Assembly: GCF_008806325.1 (NCBI RefSeq)
Contig: NZ_WACR01000004.1
Span: 186,001 to 250,000, forward strand
Direction: 5' to 3'
Origin: Salibacter halophilus
GTDB taxonomy: Bacteria; Bacteroidota; Bacteroidia; Flavobacteriales_G; Salibacteraceae
DNA length: 64,000 nt
Made by a program: the position numbers and the translations under genes. Below are positions 24,973-33,955 of the stretch, in pieces (position 1 is the stretch's first letter; every line of letters begins with the position of its first letter). The notes beneath the pieces were generated by a model, which did not search any database, had not been told where the DNA came from, and was given only the letters and a program-made list of their open reading frames with translations.

Positions 24973-27216
24973 CTATTTCAGTTTATATCGAAAGCCGATG
25001 TAGGCTATGCGACCAAAAACAGGTCCCCAAACCATAGAGGCATCAAAGTAATCGCCAAATGGTTCATCACTTGCCAATATTGGGTTTGGTTGCCTGTAGT
25101 TGAGAAGGTTTTCGGCTCCAACGTAAAAATCGAAATCTTTCCATGTTTTACTGATTTGCGTGTTGACTGTCCAGTAAGATGAACTCTTTTCATCCAGCTG
25201 GTATTCCTGTGGGTTGGAACTCGTGATGGGTAACCTTTTTTGCCCTATTCTGTTGACTGTAGCATCAAAGGACCACAACGATGGTGTTTCATATTCCAGG
25301 TTCAAAAATGCACGATGCCTTGCTACAAGTGGTTTTTGACGTAACTCGCCACTGTATGTGGTTTTGACATCGAAAAAGCGATAGGCTATTTTAGCACTTA
25401 GCCTTCGAACAACTTCGTAAGAAGCGAGTGCCTGAAAGCTGTTGGAGTAGGACTTACCATCTAGGTTGTAAAATACGGCTTGTTGCGGACTTCTATCAAA
25501 ATCAACTACGATTTGATTGATGAAATCTGTACGGTACAAATCGACTGAGAAGTAACCATCGCGGTAATCGAGTGTGAAGTCCTGGGTAAGGCTGAGTCCA
25601 TAATTCCAGGCAACCTCTGGTTTTAACCCGTACAAAGTATTGTCTGGATCTCCGTCAGTTTCAATCACAAACTCTCTGTTTGATGCTAACAAGCCGTTGT
25701 GCTCAGCAAAAATTGCGGGATGTCGCTGACCACGACCGGCACTGGCTCTTAGTATTGTTTTGTCGGTAATTGCCCATCTCGAGTGAAAACGAGGTGTAGC
25801 AAAGAATCCAAACTGGTTGTGGTGATCGGCTCGTAAACCAAATACCAGACTCAGTTGATCAGATTGGGTAAATGTGTATTCTGAGTAAACTCCAGGTATA
25901 ATCTCTTCACGTTCATAAATGCGATCATTCAGTACTTCATCGTAGTAATCGTACATCAGGCTGGCTCCGGCTCTGAGTTTGTGATTGGTGTTGCCGAGGA
26001 AGTCCTGATAAATAAAGTTGGCATATCCGCTTTTTTGATCGGCATCATAACGTCTTTTACCAAAATAGCTTCGCTGTTCGTGAATGGCACCGCTCAACTG
26101 CAGTGCAATTGATTGTTGTTTTCGATTTGGATTGATATAGCCTAGCTTGTACCAGCCATCGAGTCGTTTAATGTCGAGTGCCATGCCCCAAACTGATTCT
26201 CCACCTTTGTGCTCACTGCGATTAAAGCTTTCCTGTCCTGATGTACTTTCTTTCATTGTTCCCTTAATGCCGGCCTGCATTACCCAGGCTTCGTTAGGCC
26301 TGTATTTCCAGCGGTTGGCTACAGTGTATAATTCTCCAACCGGCATATCGAGGAAGTTATCATCATTGCGATCAAAACGATTTTGGTTGGTTTTGGCATG
26401 TACCAAAATTGCTGTGCTGAGTGAATCTGTAATACGGATACCTGAGTGAGCATTAGCTTCAAACCTGGAACCCTCATTTGCATAAAGGTTGAGATATAGT
26501 CTATGAGTGGATTCTGGTTTACGCAACTCTGTATTGATTTGTCCTGCAATACTCTCGTAACCGTTTACAACTGATCCTGTGCCTTTATTGAGCTGAATGC
26601 TTTTTATCCATGTTCCGGGAGTAAAAGTGAGTCCGTAGAGAGCTGATAACCCGCGAACATTGGGCATATTTTCACGCATGATTTGCGTGTTTGGACCTGC
26701 GAGTCCTAACATCTCAATTTGTCGGGTTCCTGTTACGGCATCGCTGAAAGAAACATCTACACTTGGACTCGTTTCAAAACTTTCAGAGAGGTTGCAACAA
26801 GCTGCTTTCATCAGTTCATCTTCACCCATTTTTTCCACTTTGATCGGGTTCATGTAATCGATTTTCGTGGATTGTTCTTTAGAACTAACCTCAAACTCCT
26901 TGAGGGTTACAGTACGAGATAAAACAAACTGGTTTCCAATACTCTGCGATATGGTAAAAGTATCGGTGACAAATTGAAAAGCGCTAATTATCAGCTCGTC
27001 AGTTTCTTCAACTTTCTCAAGTTTGAATTTTCCGTTTTCATCGGTCAGAGCACCAATTGTCGTTCCTTTCCAAACCACTGTTGCTCCGGGGATTGGCGAT
27101 TTAGAATCATCATCTTCAAGCCCCAGTACGGTTCCGCTCACTTGATTTTTCTGCGCATGAGCTATTGTACTCCACAAGCTAAAGCTCATGAAGATCAATA
27201 ATATACTACGTGCCAT
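24973..27216 (-). CDS. TonB-dependent receptor of a heavy-metal (probably copper) module
   Basis: 748 residues from the ATG at 27216, which gives a normal signal peptide ending in AHAQ. A carboxypeptidase-regulatory-like domain (about 26-110: PIPGATVVWKGTTIGALTDE) is followed by a plug with ACCNLSESFETSPSVDVS and LGLAGPNTQIMRENMPNVRG, then a barrel ending FGRIAYIGFRYKLK. The double Cys in the plug region is typical of Bacteroidota receptors found next to secreted HMA and HYC_CC_PP proteins. Both lie directly upstream on the same strand (2 bp and about 420 bp). Copper as cargo is inferred from this context. Confidence 0.88.
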   Translation of the reverse strand: MARSILLIFMSFSLWSTIAHAQKNQVSGTVLGLEDDDSKSPIPGATVVWKGTTIGALTDENGKFKLEKVEETDELIISAFQFVTDTFTISQSIGNQFVLSRTVTLKEFEVSSKEQSTKIDYMNPIKVEKMGEDELMKAACCNLSESFETSPSVDVSFSDAVTGTRQIEMLGLAGPNTQIMRENMPNVRGLSALYGLTFTPGTWIKSIQLNKGTGSVVNGYESIAGQINTELRKPESTHRLYLNLYANEGSRFEANAHSGIRITDSLSTAILVHAKTNQNRFDRNDDNFLDMPVGELYTVANRWKYRPNEAWVMQAGIKGTMKESTSGQESFNRSEHKGGESVWGMALDIKRLDGWYKLGYINPNRKQQSIALQLSGAIHEQRSYFGKRRYDADQKSGYANFIYQDFLGNTNHKLRAGASLMYDYYDEVLNDRIYEREEIIPGVYSEYTFTQSDQLSLVFGLRADHHNQFGFFATPRFHSRWAITDKTILRASAGRGQRHPAIFAEHNGLLASNREFVIETDGDPDNTLYGLKPEVAWNYGLSLTQDFTLDYRDGYFSVDLYRTDFINQIVVDFDRSPQQAVFYNLDGKSYSNSFQALASYEVVRRLSAKIAYRFFDVKTTYSGELRQKPLVARHRAFLNLEYETPSLWSFDATVNRIGQKRLPITSSNPQEYQLDEKSSSYWTVNTQISKTWKDFDFYVGAENLLNYRQPNPILASDEPFGDYFDASMVWGPVFGRIAYIGFRYKLK

Positions 27217-27218
27217 AA

Positions 27219-27572
27219 TTAATGAGTTTCGAGTTCTCGATATCGACAGCACTCATCAATTGACATGTAATCCTCTTTTTTTGCTTTTTGATCGCCCGCA
27301 TCGTGACCGGCAGCGAGGATGTTCATCTTGATTCGCTCTACTGATGTTCTTTTTGTCTTGTAAATGACTGTGATTTCTCTTTTGTTTTTGTCCCATTCGA
27401 CAAATTTCACACCTCTTTGATATGCAGCATTTTCAATGCGGTCTTTGCACATATCACAAACACCATCAACAAAGAATTTTGCAGTATCAATCCGGTTGTT
27501 TTGGGCCTCAGCCTCATTAGAGAGTATGAAGAAAAATACAGTTACAATACCTATTAAATATGTCTTTAACAT
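27219..27572 (-). CDS. Secreted heavy-metal-associated (HMA-like) protein
   Basis: 117 residues with a signal peptide (MLKTYLIGIVTVFFFILSNE, cleavage after AEAQ). The mature protein has an HMA-type fold with the metal motif DGVCDMCKDRIENAA, where a C-x2-C pair follows the first strand. A C-terminal MSIDECCRYREL adds two further cysteines. It probably binds copper in the periplasm and passes it to or from the TonB receptor, whose start codon lies 2 bp downstream. I take ATG 27572 over the TTG at 27581. Confidence 0.82.
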   Translation of the reverse strand: MLKTYLIGIVTVFFFILSNEAEAQNNRIDTAKFFVDGVCDMCKDRIENAAYQRGVKFVEWDKNKREITVIYKTKRTSVERIKMNILAAGHDAGDQKAKKEDYMSIDECCRYRELETH

Positions 27573-27637
27573 GTTGTTCAATTTTGTTGTTTCGAATATA
27601 AATGCAGGAGGAAAGTAGCGTAGTTGAACAACATTTT

Positions 27638-28105
27638 CTACAACAGGTAACTTTCAAATAAGACATACCTATCTAGCCGTAGATTGGGCCGGAGGTAATG
27701 AAAGATTTTAGCATAACCACCAAATTTCAGCTGGTTGAGGTTCTGACCAATAACAGGTGAATAAGCGAAAAAATCATCCTGAATCTGCTCAACTTTTTTG
27801 ATGTTGATGATTTCAGGAATTGTGATTTGGTAGTCATTGCCAATTACAGAAGTGATTTCACGTTCACAACATCCAGAGTTAGATTTCTTTTTATCGTGAT
27901 CGTGATGTTGACAGCCTTTTTTGGGCTTCTCAGCTTTGTGGCAATTGTTGCAGTTTGATTGGTGAACCTCGCAGGATGCCTCAGTGAAAATGGCACTATC
28001 TACATGCTTTCCAGAGCAAAAGTGTCTTTCGATGGTAAACGAAAAACTACTTGCAATGACAACAAGTGATAATATTGAAATAAATGCCGACTTCAACTTT
28101 AGCAT
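27638..28105 (-). CDS. HYC_CC_PP family metal-binding protein
   Basis: 155 residues. An N-terminal signal/membrane segment is followed by ERHFCSGK (the HFC motif that names the family), then CEVHQSNCNNCHKAEKP, a His/Lys stretch CQHHDHDKKK, and SGCCERE, followed by a C-terminal region with an aromatic-rich end. The many Cys and His residues point to binding of copper or zinc in the periplasm. Family function is not established. It precedes the HMA protein and TonB receptor and has a well-formed promoter. Confidence 0.82.
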   Translation of the reverse strand: MLKLKSAFISILSLVVIASSFSFTIERHFCSGKHVDSAIFTEASCEVHQSNCNNCHKAEKPKKGCQHHDHDKKKSNSGCCEREITSVIGNDYQITIPEIINIKKVEQIQDDFFAYSPVIGQNLNQLKFGGYAKIFHYLRPNLRLDRYVLFESYLL

Positions 28106-28109
28106 ATTA

Positions 28110-28141
28110 CAAAATTAACGCAATACGGGTTAAAATGTCAA
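28110..28141 (-). promoter_or_regulatory. Promoter of the HYC_CC_PP/HMA/receptor operon (TTG-N21-TAATTTTG)
   Basis: On the minus strand TTG (28139-28141) and a perfect -7 element TAATTTTG (28110-28117) are spaced 21 bp. The ATG at 28105 is only 4 bp beyond the -7 element, so the mRNA would be leaderless or nearly so. Confidence 0.65.
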
Positions 28142-28188
28142 GTTCTACTCCTTTATGACGGTTTTTTAACAAAAAGGATGGTTTGAAT

Positions 28189-28204
28189 TACGGTAAATAC
28201 CGTA
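28189..28204. promoter_or_regulatory. Inverted repeat TACGGT-AAAT-ACCGTA
   Basis: Perfect 6-4-6 inverted repeat in the divergent gap between the copper module and the outer-membrane protein gene at 28249. It could be an operator for either gene. Confidence 0.35.
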
Positions 28205-28248
28205 TTGAAAATCAGTTATTGCGGAAATAGATTTGTTTTCAAAAAGCA

Positions 28249-29055
28249 ATGAAACACTGTACAATATTAACTCTATTTTTGTCCGTTTTTGTGATGGGGT
28301 CTATGGCTCAAAGTGTCAATGACCTGGGGTGGTTCAGAGATTCTTATACAGATCAAACTTATATTGGCTTAGGATTAAACCATACATGGATTTCAAATGA
28401 TGAAGCTCCCAATCCTGATGCTCATAAAAGAAGCGGCTGGACGGTTAAACTTGAATCAAGAAAGATTACCTATGAGCAATGGAAGTCAAGCAGATACTGG
28501 GAACACAAAATGTTTGGTGATATTATCAATTACTACGCTAATTACAGAAAAGGAGATGCTTCGATTTATGTTTCAGAATCGAGTCATATCAGTACCGGAT
28601 TATTCGGTTGGTGGTCGTGGGTTTGGAATGTGACTAAGCCGGGAAGGTTTTCAGCAGCGGGCGGACTCAACCTCAATGATTTCTTTTTGCATTCTTCATA
28701 TGTAAAAGATGAAAACTCTCAGTATGATCGTATATCAAACAAAACACGAATAGAACCCAATGGCTATTATTTTGCAACTGGTCCATCAATTCGCATGAAC
28801 TACATGATTACCAGTGGTATTCAGTTGGAATACTTCGGGTCGTTATCCATTCCGTTTGGTAGAGTGACACCTGAAGATTTCGAGAACCAAAATGACGATT
28901 ATCCAAATCCGTTTTTTCTGAATAACAATGTTGAAATCATCAGTTCCTATGGCTTTTATGCAGGCTTCTCGTTCACTGATATCATCAATAGGGGAGACAA
29001 CCCAAACAGCTCTATGCGAAGAGATGCTTACCTGGGGTTCAGAATAAAGCTTTGA
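28249..29055 (+). CDS. Predicted outer-membrane beta-barrel protein, family unknown
   Basis: 268 residues with a signal peptide ending in MAQS. The mature protein is rich in aromatic residues and Gly in alternating beta-strand patterns (TYIGLGLNHTWIS, GRFSAAGGLNLNDFFL, GYYFATGPSIRMNYM, GIQLEYFGSLSIPFG) and ends in a strand with a hydrophobic terminus (AYLGFRIKL). This fits a small outer-membrane barrel. I do not recognise a named family. It is divergent from the copper module and convergent with uvrA, whose stop lies 8 bp away. Confidence 0.7.
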   Translation: MKHCTILTLFLSVFVMGSMAQSVNDLGWFRDSYTDQTYIGLGLNHTWISNDEAPNPDAHKRSGWTVKLESRKITYEQWKSSRYWEHKMFGDIINYYANYRKGDASIYVSESSHISTGLFGWWSWVWNVTKPGRFSAAGGLNLNDFFLHSSYVKDENSQYDRISNKTRIEPNGYYFATGPSIRMNYMITSGIQLEYFGSLSIPFGRVTPEDFENQNDDYPNPFFLNNNVEIISSYGFYAGFSFTDIINRGDNPNSSMRRDAYLGFRIKL

Positions 29056-29063
29056 TTTTATGG

Positions 29064-31916
29064 TCAGAGCTCGTTCTTCAAAAACATGCCGGTGTAAGAG
29101 TAATCGAGTTTAGCGATTTCCTCAGGCGAACCTGTGGCAACGATTTGGCCTCCGCTTACGCCACCTTCAGGTCCTACGTCAATAATGTGATCAGCAACTT
29201 TGATGATGTCCATGTTGTGCTCGATAACTAGAACCGTATTCCCTTTTTCAACCAGACTATTCAACACATCCAGCAAAATACGGATGTCCTCAAAATGCAA
29301 TCCTGTTGTGGGCTCATCCAAAATGTAGAACGTATTTCCGGTGTTCTTTTTCGATAGCTCAGTAGCCAATTTCACTCGTTGCGCTTCACCTCCGGATAGT
29401 GTAGTGCTCGCCTGCCCGAGTGTAATGTAACCGAGCCCCACATCTTGTAGCGTTTCAATTTTTTGCCTGATTTGCGGAATCTTATCGAAAAACGGCATCG
29501 CATCGTCAATCGTCATTTCCAGCACGTCACTAATCGATTTTCCCTTGTAGCGAACTTCGAGTGTTTCGCGGTTATAGCGTTTTCCTCGACAAGTTTCACA
29601 CTCCACATAAACATCGGGGAGGAAGTTCATCTCGATGGTTTTTAGTCCCGCACCCTGGCAGGTTTCGCATCGGCCACCTTTTACGTTGAATGAGAATCTT
29701 CCCGGTTTGTAACCCCTGATTTTCGCTTCGGGTAAGTTGGCGAAAAGCTGGCGAATATCGCTGAAAACTCCGGTGTAAGTTGCCGGGTTTGATCTCGGTG
29801 TACGGCCAATTGGCGATTGATCGATATCAATCACTTTGTCAATATGTTCGAGGCCAGTAATTTTGTCGTGCTCAAGAGGTCTGCGGCTCGAGTTGTAGAG
29901 GTTCTGACTGAAATAAGGATAAAGCGTTTCATTGATAAGAGTCGATTTTCCACTTCCTGAAACACCAGTCACGCAAATGAATTGTCCAAGCGGAATCGAG
30001 ATATCAACATTCTTGAGGTTGTGGCCTTTAGCACCTTTTATTTCAATCGCCTTGCCGTTTCCTTTTCTCCTTTCGGTCGGAACCGGAATTTCCTTGCGGC
30101 CCTGTAGGTAATCGGCAGTGAGAGAATCGGCCTGTTTGATTTGATCAGGTGTTCCTTCAGCTACGATCTTTCCACCGTGCACACCAGCATGCGGACCGAT
30201 ATCCACAACGTGGTCAGCTTCGAGAATCATGTCTTTATCGTGCTCCACCACAATAACGGAGTTCCCTACATCTCGTAATTCTTTAAGCGCTTCGATGAGT
30301 CTGTGGTTGTCGCGTTGATGCAAACCGATACTCGGCTCATCGAGGATGTAGAGCACACCAACGAGCTGACTTCCAATTTGTGTTGCTAGCCTGATTCGCT
30401 GTGCCTCACCACCAGAAAGTGATTTGGAGCTACGGTGAAGCGTGAGGTAATTGAGCCCAACATCCAGTAGAAAATCAATACGTGAACGGATTTCCTTTAA
30501 AACCTCTTTAGCAATGATTTTTTGGGTTTCGCTCATGCGTGACTCAACATCACTGAACCATTCTTTCAGTTGAATGATGTCGAGCTGAGCCAGGTCAGCG
30601 ATATTTTTATCGTCAATCTTAAAGTGTAAAGCCTGCTTTTTGAGTCGGGCACCTTTGCACGAAGGGCAGGGGACTTTATTCATGAAGCCCTGCGCCCAGC
30701 GCTCAAATGCTTTCGTTGGTTTGTCGTTGTATTGCTGCACAATCCAGTTGACAACACCTTCAAACTTGATCGTGACATTTTTGCTGATGCCAACATAATC
30801 ATCTTTGTAAGTGAATTGCTCATCGGTTCCGTAGAGGACTGCTTCGAGCGCTTCTTCCGGGATTTTATTGATCGGATCTGAAAGTTTAAAACCGTATTTC
30901 TTCCCGATTAGCGCAATCTGCTTGAAAATCCATGTGTTCTTTTCTTCTCCGAGTGGAGCAATTCCGCCACGCTTGATCGAGATTTTTTTATCCGGAATGA
31001 TTTTATCGAGATCTACTTCGCTCACATCACCAAGGCCGTTACATTTTTTGCAGGCTCCGTAAGGTGAGTTGAAAGAGAAGAGGTTAGGAGCGGGGTCGTC
31101 ATAAGAAATACCGGTTGTGGGACACATCAGGTTGCGCGAATAATGTTTCACATCACCACTTTCGTGATCCATGAGCGAGATGAGTCCGCCACCTTGTTTC
31201 ATTGCCGTTTTCACGCTGTCGCCAATTCGCTTGCGCGTATCGTTTTCAACTTTAATGCGATCGACAACAATTTCGATATCGTGAACTTTGTAGCGATCGA
31301 GTTTCATCCCGTGAGTGATCTCTTTTACTTCGCCATCCACGCGAACGCGTAAATACCCGCGCTTAGCAATATTTTCAAAGAGTTCACGGTAATGTCCTTT
31401 TCGGCCTCGCACTACAGGAGCTAAAACAAGCACACGTTTTTGGTTGTAATCGTCCATGATCAGATCCAAAATCTGCTCATCAGTGTACTTCACCATTTTT
31501 TCTCCCGTCTTGTAAGAGAAAGCTTCTCCGGCTCTGGCAAAAAGGAGACGCATGAAGTCGTAGATTTCGGTTATGGTTCCGACCGTAGAACGTGGACTCC
31601 TGTTAACCGTCTTTTGTTCGATTGAGATGACCGGAGCCAAACCGGTTATTTTGTCCACATCAGGACGCTCCATTTTACCCAAAAACTGACGGGCATAGGA
31701 TGAAAAGCTCTCGATGTAGCGTCTTTGTCCTTCAGCGTAAATGGTATCAAAAGCGAGGCTCGACTTACCAGATCCTGACAGACCGGTAATCACAACGAGC
31801 TTTTCGCGCGGTATGGTGACGTTTATGTCTCGGAGATTGTGAGCACGGGCGCCATACACCTCAAGTGTTTCTTCCTCGTTAATCGCAATCTTCATTTCCG
31901 GATCAATCTCTTTCAT
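29064..31916 (-). CDS. uvrA: Excinuclease ABC subunit A
   Basis: 950 residues, the usual length for UvrA. Two ABC ATPase units are present, each with a Walker A (GLSGSGKSSLAFD near the N-terminus, GVSGSGKSTLINE in the second half) and the signature LSGGEAQR. The C-terminal zinc finger has the pattern CETCQGAG ... CETCRGKRYN, and the first unit has the inserted zinc module ending CKKCNGLG. UvrA recognises bulky DNA damage and loads UvrB. Start taken at ATG 31916; a TTG at 31922 is nearer the promoter. No uvrB or uvrC is nearby. Confidence 0.97.
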   Translation of the reverse strand: MKEIDPEMKIAINEEETLEVYGARAHNLRDINVTIPREKLVVITGLSGSGKSSLAFDTIYAEGQRRYIESFSSYARQFLGKMERPDVDKITGLAPVISIEQKTVNRSPRSTVGTITEIYDFMRLLFARAGEAFSYKTGEKMVKYTDEQILDLIMDDYNQKRVLVLAPVVRGRKGHYRELFENIAKRGYLRVRVDGEVKEITHGMKLDRYKVHDIEIVVDRIKVENDTRKRIGDSVKTAMKQGGGLISLMDHESGDVKHYSRNLMCPTTGISYDDPAPNLFSFNSPYGACKKCNGLGDVSEVDLDKIIPDKKISIKRGGIAPLGEEKNTWIFKQIALIGKKYGFKLSDPINKIPEEALEAVLYGTDEQFTYKDDYVGISKNVTIKFEGVVNWIVQQYNDKPTKAFERWAQGFMNKVPCPSCKGARLKKQALHFKIDDKNIADLAQLDIIQLKEWFSDVESRMSETQKIIAKEVLKEIRSRIDFLLDVGLNYLTLHRSSKSLSGGEAQRIRLATQIGSQLVGVLYILDEPSIGLHQRDNHRLIEALKELRDVGNSVIVVEHDKDMILEADHVVDIGPHAGVHGGKIVAEGTPDQIKQADSLTADYLQGRKEIPVPTERRKGNGKAIEIKGAKGHNLKNVDISIPLGQFICVTGVSGSGKSTLINETLYPYFSQNLYNSSRRPLEHDKITGLEHIDKVIDIDQSPIGRTPRSNPATYTGVFSDIRQLFANLPEAKIRGYKPGRFSFNVKGGRCETCQGAGLKTIEMNFLPDVYVECETCRGKRYNRETLEVRYKGKSISDVLEMTIDDAMPFFDKIPQIRQKIETLQDVGLGYITLGQASTTLSGGEAQRVKLATELSKKNTGNTFYILDEPTTGLHFEDIRILLDVLNSLVEKGNTVLVIEHNMDIIKVADHIIDVGPEGGVSGGQIVATGSPEEIAKLDYSYTGMFLKNEL

Positions 31917-31935
31917 ATTCAATTCTAAAAGGCTG

Positions 31936-31943
31936 CAAAGGTA
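31936..31943 (-). promoter_or_regulatory. -7 promoter element (minus-strand TACCTTTG) for uvrA
   Basis: Plus strand CAAAGGTA, a perfect TAnnTTTG on the minus strand 19 bp upstream of the uvrA ATG. No -33 TTG at standard spacing. Confidence 0.5.
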
Positions 31944-32016
31944 AATTGTTCACGCCTCTTAAAAAGTGTTTGAGTAGAATTTCGCTAACTGATCTGGAAA
32001 TTAGTTGAAAAGCAGT

Positions 32017-32712
32017 TTATTTTTTTGCTGAAAAACTGGCAAACCAGCCAAATTTAATCCACGTTCTATGCCTTATGGATTGAGCTGAAAACTTATCAGT
32101 GCGGTAGTCTATAGCCACTTGCACCTTTTGATGCTTAGTGAGTAATTTACCAACACCTAATACGAATCTGTTTTCAAAACCGGTGTCGTCATTTTGATGA
32201 CTGATGATTCCTTCATCTGATAATATGCAATAGAATTCGGTCGGATCCAGCGATTGGCCTGATAACGGGATTTCAGCTGAGAGGCGATATCTACCGCGAA
32301 ATTCGGGGTTTTCTTCAGCGGCAAAAGTTTGATCGGTTCTAATTCGATGACCGAGTTTGATTCCTGTTAACGGCTGTACAAACGAAATTTGTTGAATTGA
32401 GCGGTTACTGTTGTTTGATTGAGGGTCAATGCGGTATTGATATCCTATTGTAACCGAAACAAACGGGTTGATAGACTTTCCAATAAATCCCTGGAAATCT
32501 GTTTGGTTGTGGTAATAATTATAGTGGGGATTCATATCTGGCGAAGTGTTTATTATACCTTGCTGTGATTCGATTTTTGTGCTGATCTTGAACTCGTTAG
32601 CTGTTTTGTAACTAAGTTGCGCTTCAGGGAAAAAACCGAAGATGGAGGTTGGGTTCTGACCAAAACTGAACAGGTTGATGAACAGAAATATGGAAAATAA
32701 AAAGGTCCGCAT
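32017..32712 (-). CDS. DUF2490 family predicted outer-membrane protein
   Basis: 231 residues. A signal peptide ends in SFGQ. The mature part alternates aromatic/hydrophobic and polar residues (PFVSVTIGYQYRID, RYRLSAEIPL, FENRFVLGVGKLL, VQVAIDYRTDKF) and ends IKFGWFASFSAKK, as in DUF2490 beta-barrel proteins, whose function is unknown. The start codon overlaps the stop of the upstream gene by one base (TAATG), so the two are co-translated. One GGHTCTGACC copy at 32652. Confidence 0.75.
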   Translation of the reverse strand: MRTFLFSIFLFINLFSFGQNPTSIFGFFPEAQLSYKTANEFKISTKIESQQGIINTSPDMNPHYNYYHNQTDFQGFIGKSINPFVSVTIGYQYRIDPQSNNSNRSIQQISFVQPLTGIKLGHRIRTDQTFAAEENPEFRGRYRLSAEIPLSGQSLDPTEFYCILSDEGIISHQNDDTGFENRFVLGVGKLLTKHQKVQVAIDYRTDKFSAQSIRHRTWIKFGWFASFSAKK

Positions 32713-33284
32713 TAAAAGTTGAGGTTGTTAGATGTGTTGAGGATTACTTCTCTTTTTTGGATGTATTTACCTTCATCATCAAAAAGGGCTTCCCAAATTT
32801 TTTTGTCCTGCTCTGTTTTGCCGTAGAATTTGATCTCGTAACGGATTGTGAGATCTTCAAACTCGTTTTCATCAATCAAATCTTCAAGGTCATCTTCGTC
32901 TCCTGTGTATTGGATTTGAATTTTGCGGATTTTGAATTTTTTGAAATTCGATTGGAAGTAGTTTTGAAGGTTTTCTTTCACTCCCGGTAGAAGTTCATCC
33001 CATTCTTTAATGATCTCGATATCCTGGATATTTCCGAGCGTATCAAACTCAACACTGTGAAGATCGTCCATGAATTTCACCTTTGCTTCATAGCTGTAAC
33101 TGCCAGATGTTTCTTCAAAGTACCATTTGATTTGGTTTTCGAGATCTTCGTAAGCATCATCCATCCATTCGATTGCTTTGGATGGTACTTCATTTGATTT
33201 TATGCGCTTTTCACGCTCAATTTTTTCCTGAGCCAGACTCAAAATTGGAATAAAACTGATCAATGCAACTAACAGAGATTTCAT
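32712..33284 (-). CDS. Secreted hypothetical protein with acidic PepSY-like repeats
   Basis: 190 residues from ATG 33284, which gives a signal peptide MKSLLVALISFIPILSLAQ. The mature protein is acidic and shows two similar blocks of about 60 residues (IKWYFEETSGSYSYEAKVKF with FDTLGNIQDIEI, and LTIRYEIKFYGK with FDDEGKYIQKRE), each an alpha-beta unit of the kind seen in PepSY-like/YpeB-type proteins. I do not recognise a precise family. It is the first gene of a pair with the DUF2490 protein. The -7 promoter element is only 4 bp from the start codon. Confidence 0.6.
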   Translation of the reverse strand: MKSLLVALISFIPILSLAQEKIEREKRIKSNEVPSKAIEWMDDAYEDLENQIKWYFEETSGSYSYEAKVKFMDDLHSVEFDTLGNIQDIEIIKEWDELLPGVKENLQNYFQSNFKKFKIRKIQIQYTGDEDDLEDLIDENEFEDLTIRYEIKFYGKTEQDKKIWEALFDDEGKYIQKREVILNTSNNLNF

Positions 33285-33288
33285 GTTG

Positions 33289-33296
33289 CAAAAGTA
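33289..33296 (-). promoter_or_regulatory. -7 promoter element (minus-strand TACTTTTG), start-proximal
   Basis: Perfect TAnnTTTG 4 bp upstream of ATG 33284. Transcription would begin at or within a base or two of the start codon, predicting a leaderless mRNA. Confidence 0.55.
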
Positions 33297-33352
33297 GTAT
33301 GGCTTTTTCAATCACATAAAATGTGCAGTTGATTTAACCGGAATTTACATGA

Positions 33353-33949
33353 CTAATCAACAGGTTTGGTGCAAATGAAAAACAATTCCCTGCCTCTCCT
33401 GGGCAAAATAGAATTGTGAGCAGTTTCCATCAGATCCACTTTTAGTTTGTGACTGAAATAGTTGAGGTATTCTGTTTTAGAACCTCCAAAAGGTGGACGG
33501 TCTTTTGATAGTGGATCGTCAAATAGTAGTCCAACAAGTTTTCCACCGGGTTTTAGAAGGGAGTACATTTTATGGACATAGTCTTTTCGTTGAGCAGGTT
33601 CAAGCGCACAAAAGAAAGTTTGTTCCAGTATTAAATCATATTCTCCTTTGTGATCGAAAAAATCTTCATTGTGAACATACTCTTTGGGGAAGTTTGGGTT
33701 AGCTTCTTTAAACTTTTCAAGTGCTATTGTTGATAGGTCTAGTGTGTGGACGTTTGTAAAACCTTTTTGATGAAGATAAGCCGCTTCGTAACACTGTCCG
33801 CAACCGGGAATTAAGATGTGCTGTTTATAATTCTTTAATTGATCAATATAAAGCTTGAGCGGAGGAGAAACTTCACCAATATCCCATCCGGTTTCACCGT
33901 TTTTCCATTTACTTTCCCAAAACTTCTTCCCAAATCTCGTTTCTTTCAT
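33353..33949 (-). CDS. SAM-dependent methyltransferase, thiopurine S-methyltransferase-like
   Basis: 198 residues. KFWESKWKNGETGWDIGEVS at the N-terminus and the SAM-binding block ILIPGCGQCYEAAYL followed by DLS are typical of the TPMT-like class I methyltransferases. Further on are YDLILEQTFFCAL and LLKPGGKLVGLLF, motifs IV and V/VI. Substrate is unknown: TPMT-like proteins methylate thiols, selenium or tellurium compounds. The ATG lies 6 bp after the stop of the rRNA methyltransferase gene, so the two form an operon. Confidence 0.85.
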   Translation of the reverse strand: MKETRFGKKFWESKWKNGETGWDIGEVSPPLKLYIDQLKNYKQHILIPGCGQCYEAAYLHQKGFTNVHTLDLSTIALEKFKEANPNFPKEYVHNEDFFDHKGEYDLILEQTFFCALEPAQRKDYVHKMYSLLKPGGKLVGLLFDDPLSKDRPPFGGSKTEYLNYFSHKLKVDLMETAHNSILPRRGRELFFICTKPVD

Positions 33950-33955
33950 GATCTT

